Shown in pieces: positions 10,221 through 19,839 of a stretch of 64,000 nt of DNA. Source of the stretch: Flagellimonas profundi (GTDB lineage Bacteria; Bacteroidota; Bacteroidia; Flavobacteriales; Flavobacteriaceae); the NCBI RefSeq assembly GCF_017313275.1, contig NZ_JAFLNM010000004.1, forward strand, positions 1 to 64,000, read 5' to 3'. Each line of letters starts with the position of its first letter. Position 1 is the stretch's first letter. Under the pieces are notes generated by a model. That model made no database searches, was not told the origin of the DNA, and worked only from the letters and a program-made list of their open reading frames with translations. The translations under genes were made by a program, and so were the position numbers.

Positions 10221-10903
10221 TATTTTTTATCGTCCTGTAAAGGGGATATCATAATGTGAGCCCTGTGCGTTCCCGGATTCATGATCCAAGGGTGGTTTGG
10301 CCCTATCGGTCTTTCTGGAAGCCCGGTAGATTCGGCTGTAGCAAATGGCAAATACACCACGTAGCGGTAATGTGCACCTTCCACTTCATTGGTTTCAGGA
10401 TTGTATTGATCACTTTCCCCATAATAAATATGAAGTGTGGCACCCGGTTTTCCCATATCCAGTTTCCCCGATTTCGCCTCTTCTTCGCGGATATCAAAAA
10501 TTTCGGGACTTGTTTTACCTTCGGCCCGTAATTCACGACCCCTTGCCATAAAAGGTTCCAAGCTTTTGTGGTAGCAGGCCGCATTAAATCCCGATTGTTG
10601 AGGGTTATCGGCAAGGACAATAAATTCGTTATCTCCTTCCTTGAGGGTTACAAACTCACCTGCCATATTATACCCAATGACTTTACACCCATCTCGACTC
10701 TCTTCCGGAGCAGCCATTAACGATGCGGCAATCAAGGCTTCGTCAGAATCAATGGGAACATAGTTGACTTTGGGTTGATCGGCAGTATTATTCTCCATTG
10801 CTTCTGAAACAGCGGATTCACCTGCTTCATTTTTGTTTTCGCCAGTATTCTTGCAGGCCATTAGGCTTCCTACCAAGGCAATGGTCAAAAGAAATCTTTT
10901 CAT
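10220..10903 (-). CDS. Lipoprotein of unknown function
   Basis: This 227-residue protein begins MKRFLLTIALVGSLMACKN, a lipoprotein signal with Cys17. An acidic, Asn/Glu-rich linker (about 18-45) follows, then a globular domain with two further cysteines (DGCKVIGY and NAACYHK) that could form a disulfide. The C-terminal region is His/Pro-rich (PNHPWIMNPGTHRAHIMISP), which might bind a metal, but no known catalytic motif is recognised. It is a single-gene unit between a terminator and a spacer of about 260 bp. Confidence 0.75.
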   Translation of the reverse strand: MKRFLLTIALVGSLMACKNTGENKNEAGESAVSEAMENNTADQPKVNYVPIDSDEALIAASLMAAPEESRDGCKVIGYNMAGEFVTLKEGDNEFIVLADNPQQSGFNAACYHKSLEPFMARGRELRAEGKTSPEIFDIREEEAKSGKLDMGKPGATLHIYYGESDQYNPETNEVEGAHYRYVVYLPFATAESTGLPERPIGPNHPWIMNPGTHRAHIMISPLQDDKK

Positions 10904-11163
10904 AGTATTTAAGTTTAGTTATCGACAACATGATGGGAGCCGGCCAAACATAAATCCATTCCACCGATGATACCCACCTGTACCTATTTTGTGCAAGTAG
11001 TAAGTTAAGAATTTTTGGGACAAGGTTTTTTTGGGATGTACTTATCGATTAGCAAAATATCATTTCAATGATTTTTGGCGTACGATGTGTGGAGTTATCA
11101 TTTTGAAAAAACTACACTCCCAATTCACCAATGGGTCCTTTAAACCAACGAATAGCGGACAAT

Positions 11164-11880
11164 CTATACCCCGGCCTTTTCTTTGACCAATTCAGCTTCA
11201 AAAAGTGTAGTGAAATGTTTGAGCAGTTTTTGCTTCACTTCGTTCATGCCTACTTCCTTTTGGCCCAGTTCGACATTGAGGGAGGTTACTGCTTTGTCCT
11301 TGATGCCACAGGGAATCATCATATCAAAATATCCCAAATCGGCATTTACGTTAAGTGCAAAACCGTGCATGGTCACCCAACGGCTGGCTCGAACGCCCAT
11401 CGCACATATTTTACGGGCAAAGGGAGTGCCCACATCCAACCAAACCCCGGTCTCTCCTTTGGACCGTTCGCCCTTTAGACCGTATTCAGCCAGTGTTAAA
11501 ATGACCATTTCCTCCAAAAAACGAAGGTATTTGTGAATATCCGTGAAGAAGTTATCCAGATCTAGGATCGGATACCCCACGATTTGTCCCGGACCATGAT
11601 AGGTAATATCGCCGCCACGGTTGATTTTGTAAAAAGTCGCGCCCTTTTCGGCCAGTTTTTTTTCATCTACCAACAAATTGTTGATGTCACCGCTCTTGCC
11701 TAAAGTGTACACATGTGGGTGCTCCACAAACAAAAAATGGTTTGGGGTTTCAAGGCCGGCATCCTCACGTCGGTTACGGACTTTGGTATCCACAATATCC
11801 TTGAAAAGCGCTTCTTGGTAATCCCAAGTTTCCTTGTAATCCTTAAATCCTAAATCTTGTAGGGCAACTTTCTTGTTCAT
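11164..11880 (-). CDS. lipB: Octanoyl-[acyl-carrier-protein]:protein transferase
   Basis: LipB moves octanoyl groups from ACP to lipoyl domains, the first step of lipoate synthesis. The 238-residue protein has the family motif RGGDITYHGPGQIVGYPI (from residue 88), the catalytic lysine in ARKICAMG (Lys157) and the catalytic cysteine in IPCGI (Cys191). It starts beside a perfect TATCTTTG box (11892 to 11885, minus strand), which would give an almost leaderless mRNA. The next upstream gene on this strand encodes an unrelated lipoprotein 32 bp away. Confidence 0.96.
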   Translation of the reverse strand: MNKKVALQDLGFKDYKETWDYQEALFKDIVDTKVRNRREDAGLETPNHFLFVEHPHVYTLGKSGDINNLLVDEKKLAEKGATFYKINRGGDITYHGPGQIVGYPILDLDNFFTDIHKYLRFLEEMVILTLAEYGLKGERSKGETGVWLDVGTPFARKICAMGVRASRWVTMHGFALNVNADLGYFDMMIPCGIKDKAVTSLNVELGQKEVGMNEVKQKLLKHFTTLFEAELVKEKAGV

Positions 11881-11884
11881 GCCA

Positions 11885-11892
11885 CAAAGATA
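11885..11892 (-). promoter_or_regulatory. -7 element just upstream of lipB
   Basis: TATCTTTG on the minus strand matches TAnnTTTG and ends five bases before the lipB ATG. A clear -33 TTG is not visible, so only the -7 half is supported. Confidence 0.45.
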
Positions 11893-11912
11893 CGAAGCTC
11901 TTTACTGGAAAA

Positions 11913-12650
11913 CTATTTCTCCAGCTCCACCTCTAAATCCAGTACGGATGGGTCTTTCATCAAATCCAAGAAATTTACTTCGTAGATCAACGTTTTGCCA
12001 TCTTGACTAAAAGTAGCCGCTTCGGCGGTCGTGGATTTTATTTTTTTAGGAAAATGATATTTAAGCGTATAGGTTGACCCCGAAAGGAACATCTCTGCTC
12101 CCTGCAAGCTATCCAGCTGCTGCTCGAACAAAGCTTGGTCCACAATTTTGGCGGTACGGGTAAACTTATTTTTCTTGAAAGTATAACGTACTTCTGTGGG
12201 CTGTTCCGAAGGTTTCATTTGTTCTTGCTGCGGATTCGTCTTCGACCCCATGGAACTAGCGTCTTGGAAAGCACTGAAAGCATCGTTCACCTCACTCACA
12301 TTTTTAAATTCGCTGAACAAATCGAACATCATTACCTTTTTTTCAGGATCCATCACCATGCGCATGTTAAAGGGCTCCAACTTTTTTAGTTTTTCTTGTT
12401 CTTCTTCGGGCAATTGGGCAATACTGTCCTTTTTCTGCTCTAAAAAGTCTTTGAAAGAAATTATGGAATCAATGGGTTTTTCATCGGTCTTGGCCAATTC
12501 ATCCCCAGCCATGTCCATCATCTCGGAACCGTCAAAATTAATGGAAAGCTTTCCGGAACCATCGTCTTTTAAATGAATCTCTTCCGTGAAATTACAGGAT
12601 GCAGCCAAAAAAATGATTGCCACAGTGATTGCGTAATGAATTTTCTTCAT
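11913..12650 (-). CDS. Conserved lipoprotein of unknown function
   Basis: This 245-residue protein has a lipoprotein signal (MKKIHYAITVAIIFLAASCN, Cys19). Beginning FTEEIHLKDDGSGKLSINFDGSEMM, it looks like a beta-rich domain found in Bacteroidota lipoproteins that often read 'EEIxLxxDGSGxxxxxxD'. A charged, helical middle section (KDFLEQKKDSIAQLPEEEQEKLKKL) and a C-terminal beta-rich section follow. No enzyme motif is seen. It lies 32 bp upstream of lipB and may be cotranscribed with it. Confidence 0.75.
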   Translation of the reverse strand: MKKIHYAITVAIIFLAASCNFTEEIHLKDDGSGKLSINFDGSEMMDMAGDELAKTDEKPIDSIISFKDFLEQKKDSIAQLPEEEQEKLKKLEPFNMRMVMDPEKKVMMFDLFSEFKNVSEVNDAFSAFQDASSMGSKTNPQQEQMKPSEQPTEVRYTFKKNKFTRTAKIVDQALFEQQLDSLQGAEMFLSGSTYTLKYHFPKKIKSTTAEAATFSQDGKTLIYEVNFLDLMKDPSVLDLEVELEK

Positions 12651-12823
12651 GATATTTTTCTTAATGGTTAGTGCTGTTAAATATTTTTTTAAGGCTGAAT
12701 AGATTGACTATTGGTTAAAAATACCATAATCCGTGTATATCCAAAATGCAATGGACCTATTTTGGACAAATGGCACCTAGTTGAATCACCATATTGAAGA
12801 AACAGTAATATTGATCGCCAATT

Positions 12824-12979
12824 TTAATTGGGATTGTTCAAAATTACCAAAGCGGCAATTACACCTGGGACCCAACCACAAAGGGTCAATAAAAAAACGA
12901 TAAGAATAGAGCCACACCCCTTGCCTATAACAGACAACGGAGGGAATAAAATGGCCAGTAATACTCTCCAAAAACTCAT
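12824..12979 (-). CDS. YqaE/Pmp3-family small membrane protein
   Basis: This 51-residue protein (MSFWRVLLAILFPPLSVIG...LCGWVPGVIAALVILNN) has the two hydrophobic helices and the FPPLxV and GWxPGxIxA motifs of the Pmp3/UPF0057 family. Members are small stress-related inner-membrane proteins linked to ion homeostasis and membrane potential. The frame extends upstream to a TTG at 13018, but the ATG at 12979 begins at the family's usual first residue. It is a single-gene unit between the lipoprotein gene and lysS. Confidence 0.85.
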   Translation of the reverse strand: MSFWRVLLAILFPPLSVIGKGCGSILIVFLLTLCGWVPGVIAALVILNNPN

Positions 12980-13152
12980 GATTATAAGATTTGATTGATG
13001 ACACTTATAGGTAGTCAAAATGCATATTTTGTTACAGGAATACCAAGATATTCTACAAGAAATTTAAAGAGGGTAACCCCTTGCAAATACATTCTATGTC
13101 AAATTGCACACATTAAACCACACCAAAGGCAAGGATTTAATAGACAAAAGTG

Positions 13153-13160
13153 TAATTTTG
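13153..13160 (+). promoter_or_regulatory. -7 element for lysS
   Basis: TAATTTTG matches TAnnTTTG and lies 22 bp before the lysS ATG. No perfect TTG sits at the expected distance. Confidence 0.4.
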
Positions 13161-13182
13161 CGCTTTAAATTTTTTACAGACT

Positions 13183-14874
13183 ATGCAACTATCGGAACAA
13201 GAGATCGTTCGAAGGGAAAAATTGACCAAACTCAGGGAAATGGGCATCAACCCATATCCCGCAGCATTGTATCCTGTTGATGCCACCTCCAAGAGCATCA
13301 AGAATGATTTTGAAGAAGGGAAAAAAGTAGTGATTTCCGGTAGATTGATGTCACGAAGAATTCAAGGTAAGGCCTCTTTTGCCGAACTACAAGACAGCGA
13401 AGGCCGTATCCAAATCTACTTTAACCGTGATGAAATTTGCCCAGGTGATGATAAAACCTTGTACAACGATGTGTACAAAAAATTGTTGGACATCGGTGAT
13501 ATCATCGGTATCGAGGGAGAGCTTTTCACAACTCAAGTAGGTGAAAAAACCGTAATGGTTAAAAACTTTACGCTTTTGAGCAAGAGTTTGAAACCATTGC
13601 CACTACCAAAGGTAGATGATGAAGGAAAAGTGTACGATGCATTCAACGATCCCGAGCTACGGTACCGTCAGCGGTACGTGGATTTGGTTGTGAACCCGCA
13701 TGTGAAGGATACGTTCATTAAAAGGACAAAGATCACGAACAGTATACGGGAATTCTACAACCAAAAAGGATATTTGGAAGTGGAGACCCCAATTCTACAG
13801 CCCATTCCAGGTGGGGCGGCGGCACGTCCGTTTTTAACGCACCATAATGCATTGAACGTTCCTTTGTACCTGCGGATTGCCAACGAATTGTACCTAAAAA
13901 GATTGATTGTCGGTGGGTTTGATGGCGTATACGAATTTTCCAAGGATTTCCGTAACGAAGGAATGGACCGTACCCACAATCCGGAGTTTACCGTAATGGA
14001 ACTCTATGTGGCCTACAAAGACTACAACTGGATGATGGACACCACTGAAAAGCTATTGGAAAAAGTGGCCATTGATGCCACCGGAAGCTCCAAAGTAAAA
14101 GTGGGCGATCACGAAATAGAGTTTAAAGCTCCATACCCAAGGGTTCCCATTTTGGAGGCCATTAAAATTCACACGGGCTATGATGTTTCCGGAATGGAAG
14201 AAGATGAGCTTCGCGAGGTGGCCAAGAAATTGGACATTGAAGTGGATGAGACCATGGGCACCGGTAAATTGATTGATGAGATTTTTGGTGAAAAATGTGA
14301 GCACCACTACATTCAACCCACCTTTATCATCGATTACCCAAAGGAAATGAGCCCGTTGACCAAAGAGCACCGAACCAATCCAAGGCTTACGGAGCGTTTT
14401 GAATTGATGGTGAACGGCAAGGAGTTGGCCAATGCCTACTCCGAGCTCAACGACCCTATCGATCAACGTGAACGTTTTGAAGACCAACTTAAACTTTCCG
14501 AAAAAGGAGATGACGAAGCCATGTTCATCGACCAGGATTTCCTGCGTGCATTGGAATATGGTATGCCCCCTACCTCAGGTATTGGTATCGGGATAGATCG
14601 CCTGGTCATGTTAATGACCAATAATTCATCTATCCAAGAGGTGTTGTTCTTCCCGCAAATGCGACCGGAGAAAAAGCAAGTGGAGCTGACCGAAGAGGAA
14701 AAATCCATTTTAGATATTCTTAAACCACAGGGTGAAATGCATTTGGCCGACCTAAAGGAAAAAGCAGGTTTGAGCAACAAAAAATGGGATAAGAGCACCA
14801 AAGGGCTTACCAAACATGGCTTGATCAAGGTAGAAAAAACAGAGGACGCCCTTCTTGTAAAGTATACGGGATAA
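13183..14874 (+). CDS. lysS: Lysine--tRNA ligase (class II)
   Basis: This enzyme charges tRNA-Lys. The 563-residue protein has the OB-fold anticodon-binding domain (about 55-150) and the class II core with motif 2 ([20 protein letters not shown]) and motif 3 ([13 protein letters not shown]). Its last 60 residues form an extra C-terminal domain ([21 protein letters not shown]...) that looks like a winged helix and is absent from E. coli LysS; such tails occur in Flavobacteriia. It is followed by its own terminator. Confidence 0.98.
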   Translation: MQLSEQEIVRREKLTKLREMGINPYPAALYPVDATSKSIKNDFEEGKKVVISGRLMSRRIQGKASFAELQDSEGRIQIYFNRDEICPGDDKTLYNDVYKKLLDIGDIIGIEGELFTTQVGEKTVMVKNFTLLSKSLKPLPLPKVDDEGKVYDAFNDPELRYRQRYVDLVVNPHVKDTFIKRTKITNSIREFYNQKGYLEVETPILQPIPGGAAARPFLTHHNALNVPLYLRIANELYLKRLIVGGFDGVYEFSKDFRNEGMDRTHNPEFTVMELYVAYKDYNWMMDTTEKLLEKVAIDATGSSKVKVGDHEIEFKAPYPRVPILEAIKIHTGYDVSGMEEDELREVAKKLDIEVDETMGTGKLIDEIFGEKCEHHYIQPTFIIDYPKEMSPLTKEHRTNPRLTERFELMVNGKELANAYSELNDPIDQRERFEDQLKLSEKGDDEAMFIDQDFLRALEYGMPPTSGIGIGIDRLVMLMTNNSSIQEVLFFPQMRPEKKQVELTEEEKSILDILKPQGEMHLADLKEKAGLSNKKWDKSTKGLTKHGLIKVEKTEDALLVKYTG

Positions 14875-14906
14875 GATCAAAATTTCCATTCAAATAAAAC
14901 CTAAAT

Positions 14907-14946
14907 CCCTGAAATCTTAAATCAAGTTCAGGGAATTTCTTTTTTA
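14907..14946 (+). terminator. Terminator after lysS
   Basis: The arms CCCTGAA (14907-14913) and TTCAGGG (14927-14933) are followed by a T-rich run (14938-14946). Confidence 0.75.
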
Positions 14947-15035
14947 AAAAAAGTTCTATCTTTCGACAATTTCCTTTCTAAACGGAAGGGAATTTCCAGC
15001 AGCATACCCCAATAATCTTACTAAAACCTATTTAT

Positions 15036-17888
15036 ATGAAAAGAATGAAATTAGCATTCCTTTTCGTGCTGTTGGTATCGTTTACCGGAATGGCACAAGA
15101 GGTAACCGGAACCGTTTATGACGATCAAAATGTACCCTTGCCGGGAGCTTCGGTCCAAGTAAAAGGGTCTCAAACAGGAGCCATTACCGATTTTGATGGC
15201 AACTACACCATCGAAGCCAACACAGGAGACATTTTGGTGTTTTCCTACGTTGGGTTCAACACCCTAGAAGCAACCGTAACGGGCAACACGTTAAATGTAA
15301 CCCTCCAAGCAGGTCTAGAGTTGGAGAATGTAGTGGTCGTTGGTTCCAGAAACGCGAACAGAACAGCTACGGACACGCCAGTTCCAGTGGATGTACTGGA
15401 TGTCACTGCACTGACACAGTCCACTCCGCAGGTCACGGTCACCGAAATCCTAAACTATGCAGCGCCTTCATTTACCTCCAACCCTCAGACCATTTCCGAT
15501 GGTACCGACCACATAGCGCCTGCTTCACTGCGTGGACTTGGACCTGATCAGGTTTTGGTGCTCATCAATGGAAAAAGGAGACACAAAACAGGATTGGTAA
15601 ATGTAAACGGAACCTTTGGGCGAGGAAGTGTGGGAACGGATATGACAACTATCCCTTCCAATTCCATTGCTCGAATTGAAATTCTTCGGGATGGTGCTGC
15701 GGCCCAATATGGTTCCGATGCCATTGCAGGGGTCATCAACATTGTCCTAAAAAACACCGTGAATGAACTGCAGGTTGACATTAATACCGGAGCTAACTTC
15801 ACCAGTGAACATAGTCCACAAAAAACCATCGATGGTGAAAAAGTGAGTTTGGGGCTGAACTACGGTTTACCCATTGGAAAAGATGGTGGCTTCATCAACT
15901 TTACAGGAAATTTTAATTTCCGTGGATACACCAATCGAATGCAAGAATGGGAAGGCTCCATTTTTAATGGGTACAATTCCATAGAACGAGTTGCAGCAGC
16001 AAGTAATTATGACACTTCATTACTTCTTGATGATGATTTGGTCGATATTTTTCAATTTGCAGGAGCAGCAGGCATAACCCTGAACGGAGATGAAACCAAG
16101 GAGGAATTACAAAATATTCTTAGCGCCGACGTAACAGAATCCGAATTATCCGCCAGAGGTCTAGAGCGGAGTGATTTCAACATGCGAGTTGGTCAATCTG
16201 AACTTAGAGGAGCGCAGTTCTTCGCTAATATTTCCATTCCATTGGACGAAACCTTGGAAATTTATGGTTTCGGCGGATTGAGCTTTAAAAATGGTAATGC
16301 TGCTGGTTTTTACCGTTTGCCCAATCAATCCAGAAGCTATACTCCCGCCTACCCCAATGGTTTTTTACCGAAAATCAATTCCAACATCGTGGATAAATCG
16401 GCCGCTGTGGGAATTAAAGGAATGTTAGGAGACTGGAATGTGGACTTCAGTAATTCCTATGGAAAAAACGAGTTTCTGTATCGTGTCACCAATTCCAACA
16501 ATGCATCGTTGGTAAACTCTACTCCTTTTGAAGCAGATTCTGGTGGATTCAACTACAGTGAAAACACAACCAATTTTGACATGAACCGGTTCTTCGAAGA
16601 TAGTATGGCTGGATTGAACATTGCCTTTGGAGCAGAATATCGTGTGGAAAACTATGCAATTATTGCTGGAGAGGAAGCATCATATACCCAATACAACACT
16701 TTGGGAAATCCGCATGACCCTACAGACCCAAATTCATTGGTTCCGACCGATTTTTTTGGAAACTCGCGACCTGGTGGCATTCAAGTATTTCCAGGATTTA
16801 AACCGGATAATGAGATAAATGCATTCAGGAATACAATTGCAGGCTATTTTGATGTGGAAGCTGATTTTACCGAGTCAATTTTACTAAGCGGAGCTGTTCG
16901 TTATGAAAACTTCTCCGACTTTGGAGGAACCTTGAATTTTAAATTAGCAACACGCCTTAAAATTTCGGAGAACTTTAATTTTAGAGGAGGAGGACAAACA
17001 GGGTTTAGAGCGCCATCCCTTCACCAAATCCATTACAGCTCCACTTCTACCCTATTTGTGGATGGGATTCCCAACGAAGTGGGTATATTTCCCAATACAT
17101 CCAGAGTTGCCAGACTTTTGGGCATTGAACCTCTAAAAGAAGAGACATCGATCGGGGCAACAGCAGGTTTTACAGCCAGGGTTCCCAGTGCTAACCTAAA
17201 GTTCACTTTGGACGGATACCTGATCAATATCAATGACCGTGTAATATTAACGGGACAGTTTGATGACAATGGCAATGCTGAATTGGCAAATCTTTTTCAG
17301 CAGTCCAATGCTACCCAAGCCGCTTTCTTCGCTAATTCCGTAGACACCCAAACCATGGGATTGGATTTTGTAGTGGATCATAAAGCACATATATCCGACA
17401 ATGTTTCCTTGACCAATACACTTGCCTTTACTTTTTCAGAAACAAGTGTGGAGAAAGTGAAAGTGCCCGAAGCAATTGCCAATGCGGGCCTCAGTGATAC
17501 TTATTTTGACCCTACCAGTAGAATCTATTTGGAATCCGCTGTTCCTACCACCAAAGGAAACCTCTCGCACAATGTAAAAGTAGGCGACAATTGGAACTTC
17601 TTTTTAAGGAACGGATATTTTGGTGAAGTTAGGGAGGCAACCAACGAAATTGACCCAACGATTGATTATACTTTTGGCGCAAAGGTTATTACCGACCTAA
17701 CAGTGGGTTACAGCTTCACCCAAAGCGCTACATTAACGATTGGAGCAAACAATCTATTGGATGTTTACCCAGACAAGAATGATCCGGCCTTCCGATCTAG
17801 TGGAAGATTTATCTACTCAAGAAGGTCCGTTCAGTTTGGACAAAACGGACGTTATGTGTTTGGCAGGTTGACATTCAAGATCAAATAA
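15036..17888 (+). CDS. TonB-dependent receptor with CarboxypepD_reg-like domain
   Basis: This 950-residue outer-membrane receptor has a signal peptide ending GMAQ, a carboxypeptidase-like domain (about 23-105, VTGTVYDDQNVPLPGASVQV) and a plug (about 115-240, ILRDGAAAQYGSDAIAGVINIVL). Its barrel ends in FGRLTFKIK. Unlike the SusC gene at 3802 it has no SusD partner, so it is a stand-alone TonB importer, possibly for a siderophore, vitamin or other small ligand; the sequence does not say which. The region just upstream holds a near-consensus box (TATCTTTC, 14957-14964) and a short inverted repeat around 14968-14995. A terminator separates it from the downstream transporter. Confidence 0.92.
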   Translation: MKRMKLAFLFVLLVSFTGMAQEVTGTVYDDQNVPLPGASVQVKGSQTGAITDFDGNYTIEANTGDILVFSYVGFNTLEATVTGNTLNVTLQAGLELENVVVVGSRNANRTATDTPVPVDVLDVTALTQSTPQVTVTEILNYAAPSFTSNPQTISDGTDHIAPASLRGLGPDQVLVLINGKRRHKTGLVNVNGTFGRGSVGTDMTTIPSNSIARIEILRDGAAAQYGSDAIAGVINIVLKNTVNELQVDINTGANFTSEHSPQKTIDGEKVSLGLNYGLPIGKDGGFINFTGNFNFRGYTNRMQEWEGSIFNGYNSIERVAAASNYDTSLLLDDDLVDIFQFAGAAGITLNGDETKEELQNILSADVTESELSARGLERSDFNMRVGQSELRGAQFFANISIPLDETLEIYGFGGLSFKNGNAAGFYRLPNQSRSYTPAYPNGFLPKINSNIVDKSAAVGIKGMLGDWNVDFSNSYGKNEFLYRVTNSNNASLVNSTPFEADSGGFNYSENTTNFDMNRFFEDSMAGLNIAFGAEYRVENYAIIAGEEASYTQYNTLGNPHDPTDPNSLVPTDFFGNSRPGGIQVFPGFKPDNEINAFRNTIAGYFDVEADFTESILLSGAVRYENFSDFGGTLNFKLATRLKISENFNFRGGGQTGFRAPSLHQIHYSSTSTLFVDGIPNEVGIFPNTSRVARLLGIEPLKEETSIGATAGFTARVPSANLKFTLDGYLININDRVILTGQFDDNGNAELANLFQQSNATQAAFFANSVDTQTMGLDFVVDHKAHISDNVSLTNTLAFTFSETSVEKVKVPEAIANAGLSDTYFDPTSRIYLESAVPTTKGNLSHNVKVGDNWNFFLRNGYFGEVREATNEIDPTIDYTFGAKVITDLTVGYSFTQSATLTIGANNLLDVYPDKNDPAFRSSGRFIYSRRSVQFGQNGRYVFGRLTFKIK

Positions 17889-17916
17889 AACTATCAAATT
17901 TTAAACATTTGAAACT

Positions 17917-17950
17917 GAAGCCCCATCAAGGGGCTTCTTTATTTTTATCT
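17917..17950 (+). terminator. Terminator after the TonB receptor gene
   Basis: The arms GAAGCCCC (17917-17924) and GGGGCTTC (17930-17937) precede a T-rich tail. Confidence 0.85.
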
Positions 17951-17980
17951 TTTATCAAAAAATCCTAGCTTAGGACCCCA

Positions 17981-19411
17981 ATGGAACTAAGCAAAAAAAT
18001 TGGGCTGGTCCTTGGACCTGTTGTCTTCCTTGTATTGAACCTGTTGCCTTTTGAAATGGTATCCGAAAAAGGTGACCCCGTGATTTCAATTGCGGTATGG
18101 ATGTTGATTTGGTGGATTACCGAAGCAGTCTCCATTTCAGTAACAGCACTCTTACCCTTGCTTTTGTTGCCTATTTTAAAGGTACTGCCCATTGCAGAGG
18201 TCGGCGCCAATTATGGTAGCCCTATCGTATTCCTGTTTTTTGGTGGTTTTGTAATGGCCTTGGCCTTGGAGAAGGTCAATCTGCACCGGAGAATCGCTTT
18301 AAACATCATAAAACTCACGGGGACCACCCCAAACAAGGTGATCTTGGGCTTTATGATCGCTACCGCTACTTTAAGTATGTGGATCAGTAATACGGCCAGT
18401 ACAGTGGTTATGCTGCCCATCGCTGTTTCGGTTATCAATCTTTTGATCAATGACGAAGATGGTTTTACCAAAAATGACCAGAATTTTGCTTTGAGTGTAA
18501 TGCTGGGCATCGCTTTTTCCGCCAATGCGGGAGGAATTGCAACAGTAATCGGAACACCTCCGAACTCCGTCCTCATCGGTTTGCTGGAAAATGAATACAA
18601 CACAGAGATCTCCTTTTTAAAATGGATGACCATTGGGTTGCCATTTTCAATAATTATGATTGGAATCTGTTACGTGGTCCTCGTCAAATGGATGTTCCCG
18701 AACAAAGATTTAAAGTTCAACGCTTCCAAGGATGTCATTTATACCGAGCTGGAAAAGTTGGGCCCAACTTCAGGAAAAGAAAAAATGGTGCTCATCATTT
18801 TTGGCGTTACCGTTTTCCTATGGATATTTAGAACCTTGATCAATAATATTTTTCCCAATTTGGGACTGACCGATACGATGATCAGTATTTTGGCAGCTGT
18901 TGCGCTCTTTGGGATACCTTACAACATTAAAAAAGGTGATTTTATAATTATTTGGAAAGATACATCCAAATTGGCCTGGGGTATTTTAGTGCTCTTCGGT
19001 GGAGGTTTGGCCCTTGCCCAGGGAATGTCTGCAAGTGGGATTGTGGACATGGTGGCCAATTCCATAGCACAAAGTGAAATAAGTGTTTTATTCACTGCCG
19101 CACTGTTGATTTTCTTGATGCTGTTTATGACGGAGTTGATGAGCAACGTAGCCTTAGTGGCCGTTTTGGCACCTGTAGTGGCCGGTATTGCCATTGGTCT
19201 GGATATTCCAATGCTGCACTTATTGATTCCGGTTACCATTGCCAGTAGCTGTGCCTTTATGCTACCTATGGCCACGCCACCCAATGCCATTGTGTTTGCG
19301 AGTGGCTATGTGAAAATTCCTCAAATGGCACGCGTTGGGGTCATCTTAAACCTTATTGCCGTAGTACTTCTTATTTTGGTTTTTCAGTTTGTAATTCCAC
19401 TATTGTTCTAA
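17981..19411 (+). CDS. SLC13/DASS-family sodium:dicarboxylate symporter
   Basis: This 476-residue inner-membrane protein has about 11 hydrophobic segments and the paired hairpin signatures of the DASS family: SNT in MWISNTAS, IGTPPNSV, and the second-half repeat LPMATPPNAIVFASG. Homologues import succinate, malate, fumarate or citrate with sodium. It starts about 30 bp after the previous gene's terminator, so it probably has its own promoter. It is followed by a strong hairpin at 19415-19446. Confidence 0.93.
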   Translation: MELSKKIGLVLGPVVFLVLNLLPFEMVSEKGDPVISIAVWMLIWWITEAVSISVTALLPLLLLPILKVLPIAEVGANYGSPIVFLFFGGFVMALALEKVNLHRRIALNIIKLTGTTPNKVILGFMIATATLSMWISNTASTVVMLPIAVSVINLLINDEDGFTKNDQNFALSVMLGIAFSANAGGIATVIGTPPNSVLIGLLENEYNTEISFLKWMTIGLPFSIIMIGICYVVLVKWMFPNKDLKFNASKDVIYTELEKLGPTSGKEKMVLIIFGVTVFLWIFRTLINNIFPNLGLTDTMISILAAVALFGIPYNIKKGDFIIIWKDTSKLAWGILVLFGGGLALAQGMSASGIVDMVANSIAQSEISVLFTAALLIFLMLFMTELMSNVALVAVLAPVVAGIAIGLDIPMLHLLIPVTIASSCAFMLPMATPPNAIVFASGYVKIPQMARVGVILNLIAVVLLILVFQFVIPLLF

Positions 19412-19414
19412 ACT

Positions 19415-19446
19415 AAAAATGCCCTTCCGGGCGGAAGGGCATTTTT
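19415..19446. terminator. Bidirectional terminator downstream of the SLC13 gene
   Basis: The 14-base arms AAAAATGCCCTTCC and GGAAGGGCATTTTT (19415-19428, 19433-19446) give T-runs on both strands. It ends the SLC13 transcript and could also end a short minus-strand RNA starting near 19530. Confidence 0.9.
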
Positions 19447-19530
19447 ACAAACTAACTAACTCAAAAAAATGTAAGAAACTAACTTAACTAACGCTACTCG
19501 CTTTTATGCAAGTGTGGCGTAACTCTTTGT
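19447..19530 (-). ncRNA. Candidate small RNA (about 85-115 nt)
   Basis: On the minus strand a perfect TAACTTTG box (19544 to 19537) lies upstream of a stretch with no meaningful ORF that runs into the hairpin at 19446-19415. Near its 3' end is TTGAGTTAGTT (19464 to 19454), eight bases before the hairpin. The same word at the same spacing precedes a terminator at 25941, behind another TAnnTTTG box. The shared architecture suggests a small RNA family. Transcription has not been shown, and a -33 TTG is not obvious. Confidence 0.4.
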
Positions 19531-19544
19531 TAGGTACAAAGTTA

Positions 19545-19778
19545 TAACTCTTTTTGGGAAAGATTATTGTAATTAGATTTTTGTTAACGTAGCCATTCAA
19601 AAAACAGGGTGGTTCATTTTTCTGTGTTAAACAAAAAAGAGTGCATTAATTTCAGCCTACAGTTAAAAACGTTGAACATTCTGCACACTAAAAAGCTTTT
19701 TACTAAAGATTCCACCTAATGAAGGTTCAATGTTATTTTTTTGTTAACCAGTACTTTATAGGATTTTATTAACAAACA
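19545..19778. other. A+T-rich spacer without a recognised gene
   Basis: No coding region is visible between the candidate small RNA promoter and the terminator of the repeat-protein gene. The stretch includes several TTGTTAAC-like words (for example 19582 and 19742), but nothing further can be assigned. Confidence 0.5.
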
Positions 19779-19805
19779 AAAACCCCTCGGTCGAGGGGTT
19801 TTATA
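19779..19805 (-). terminator. Terminator of the repeat-protein gene
   Basis: The hairpin arms CCCCTCG (19783-19789) and CGAGGGG (19792-19798) are flanked by A-runs that become a T-tract on the minus strand, 35 bp past the stop codon at 19840. Confidence 0.85.
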
Positions 19806-19839
19806 GCTAACTCAAATAAGTTGTAAAATGAAAAACATC

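Noticed and set aside
12786..13004. 72-codon frame overlapping the Pmp3-like gene
   Set aside because: It overlaps the recognised Pmp3-family frame on the same strand, and its translation matches no family.
19411..19446. Nine-codon minus-strand ORF over the terminator
   Set aside because: It is a chance reading of a palindrome and has no coding evidence.
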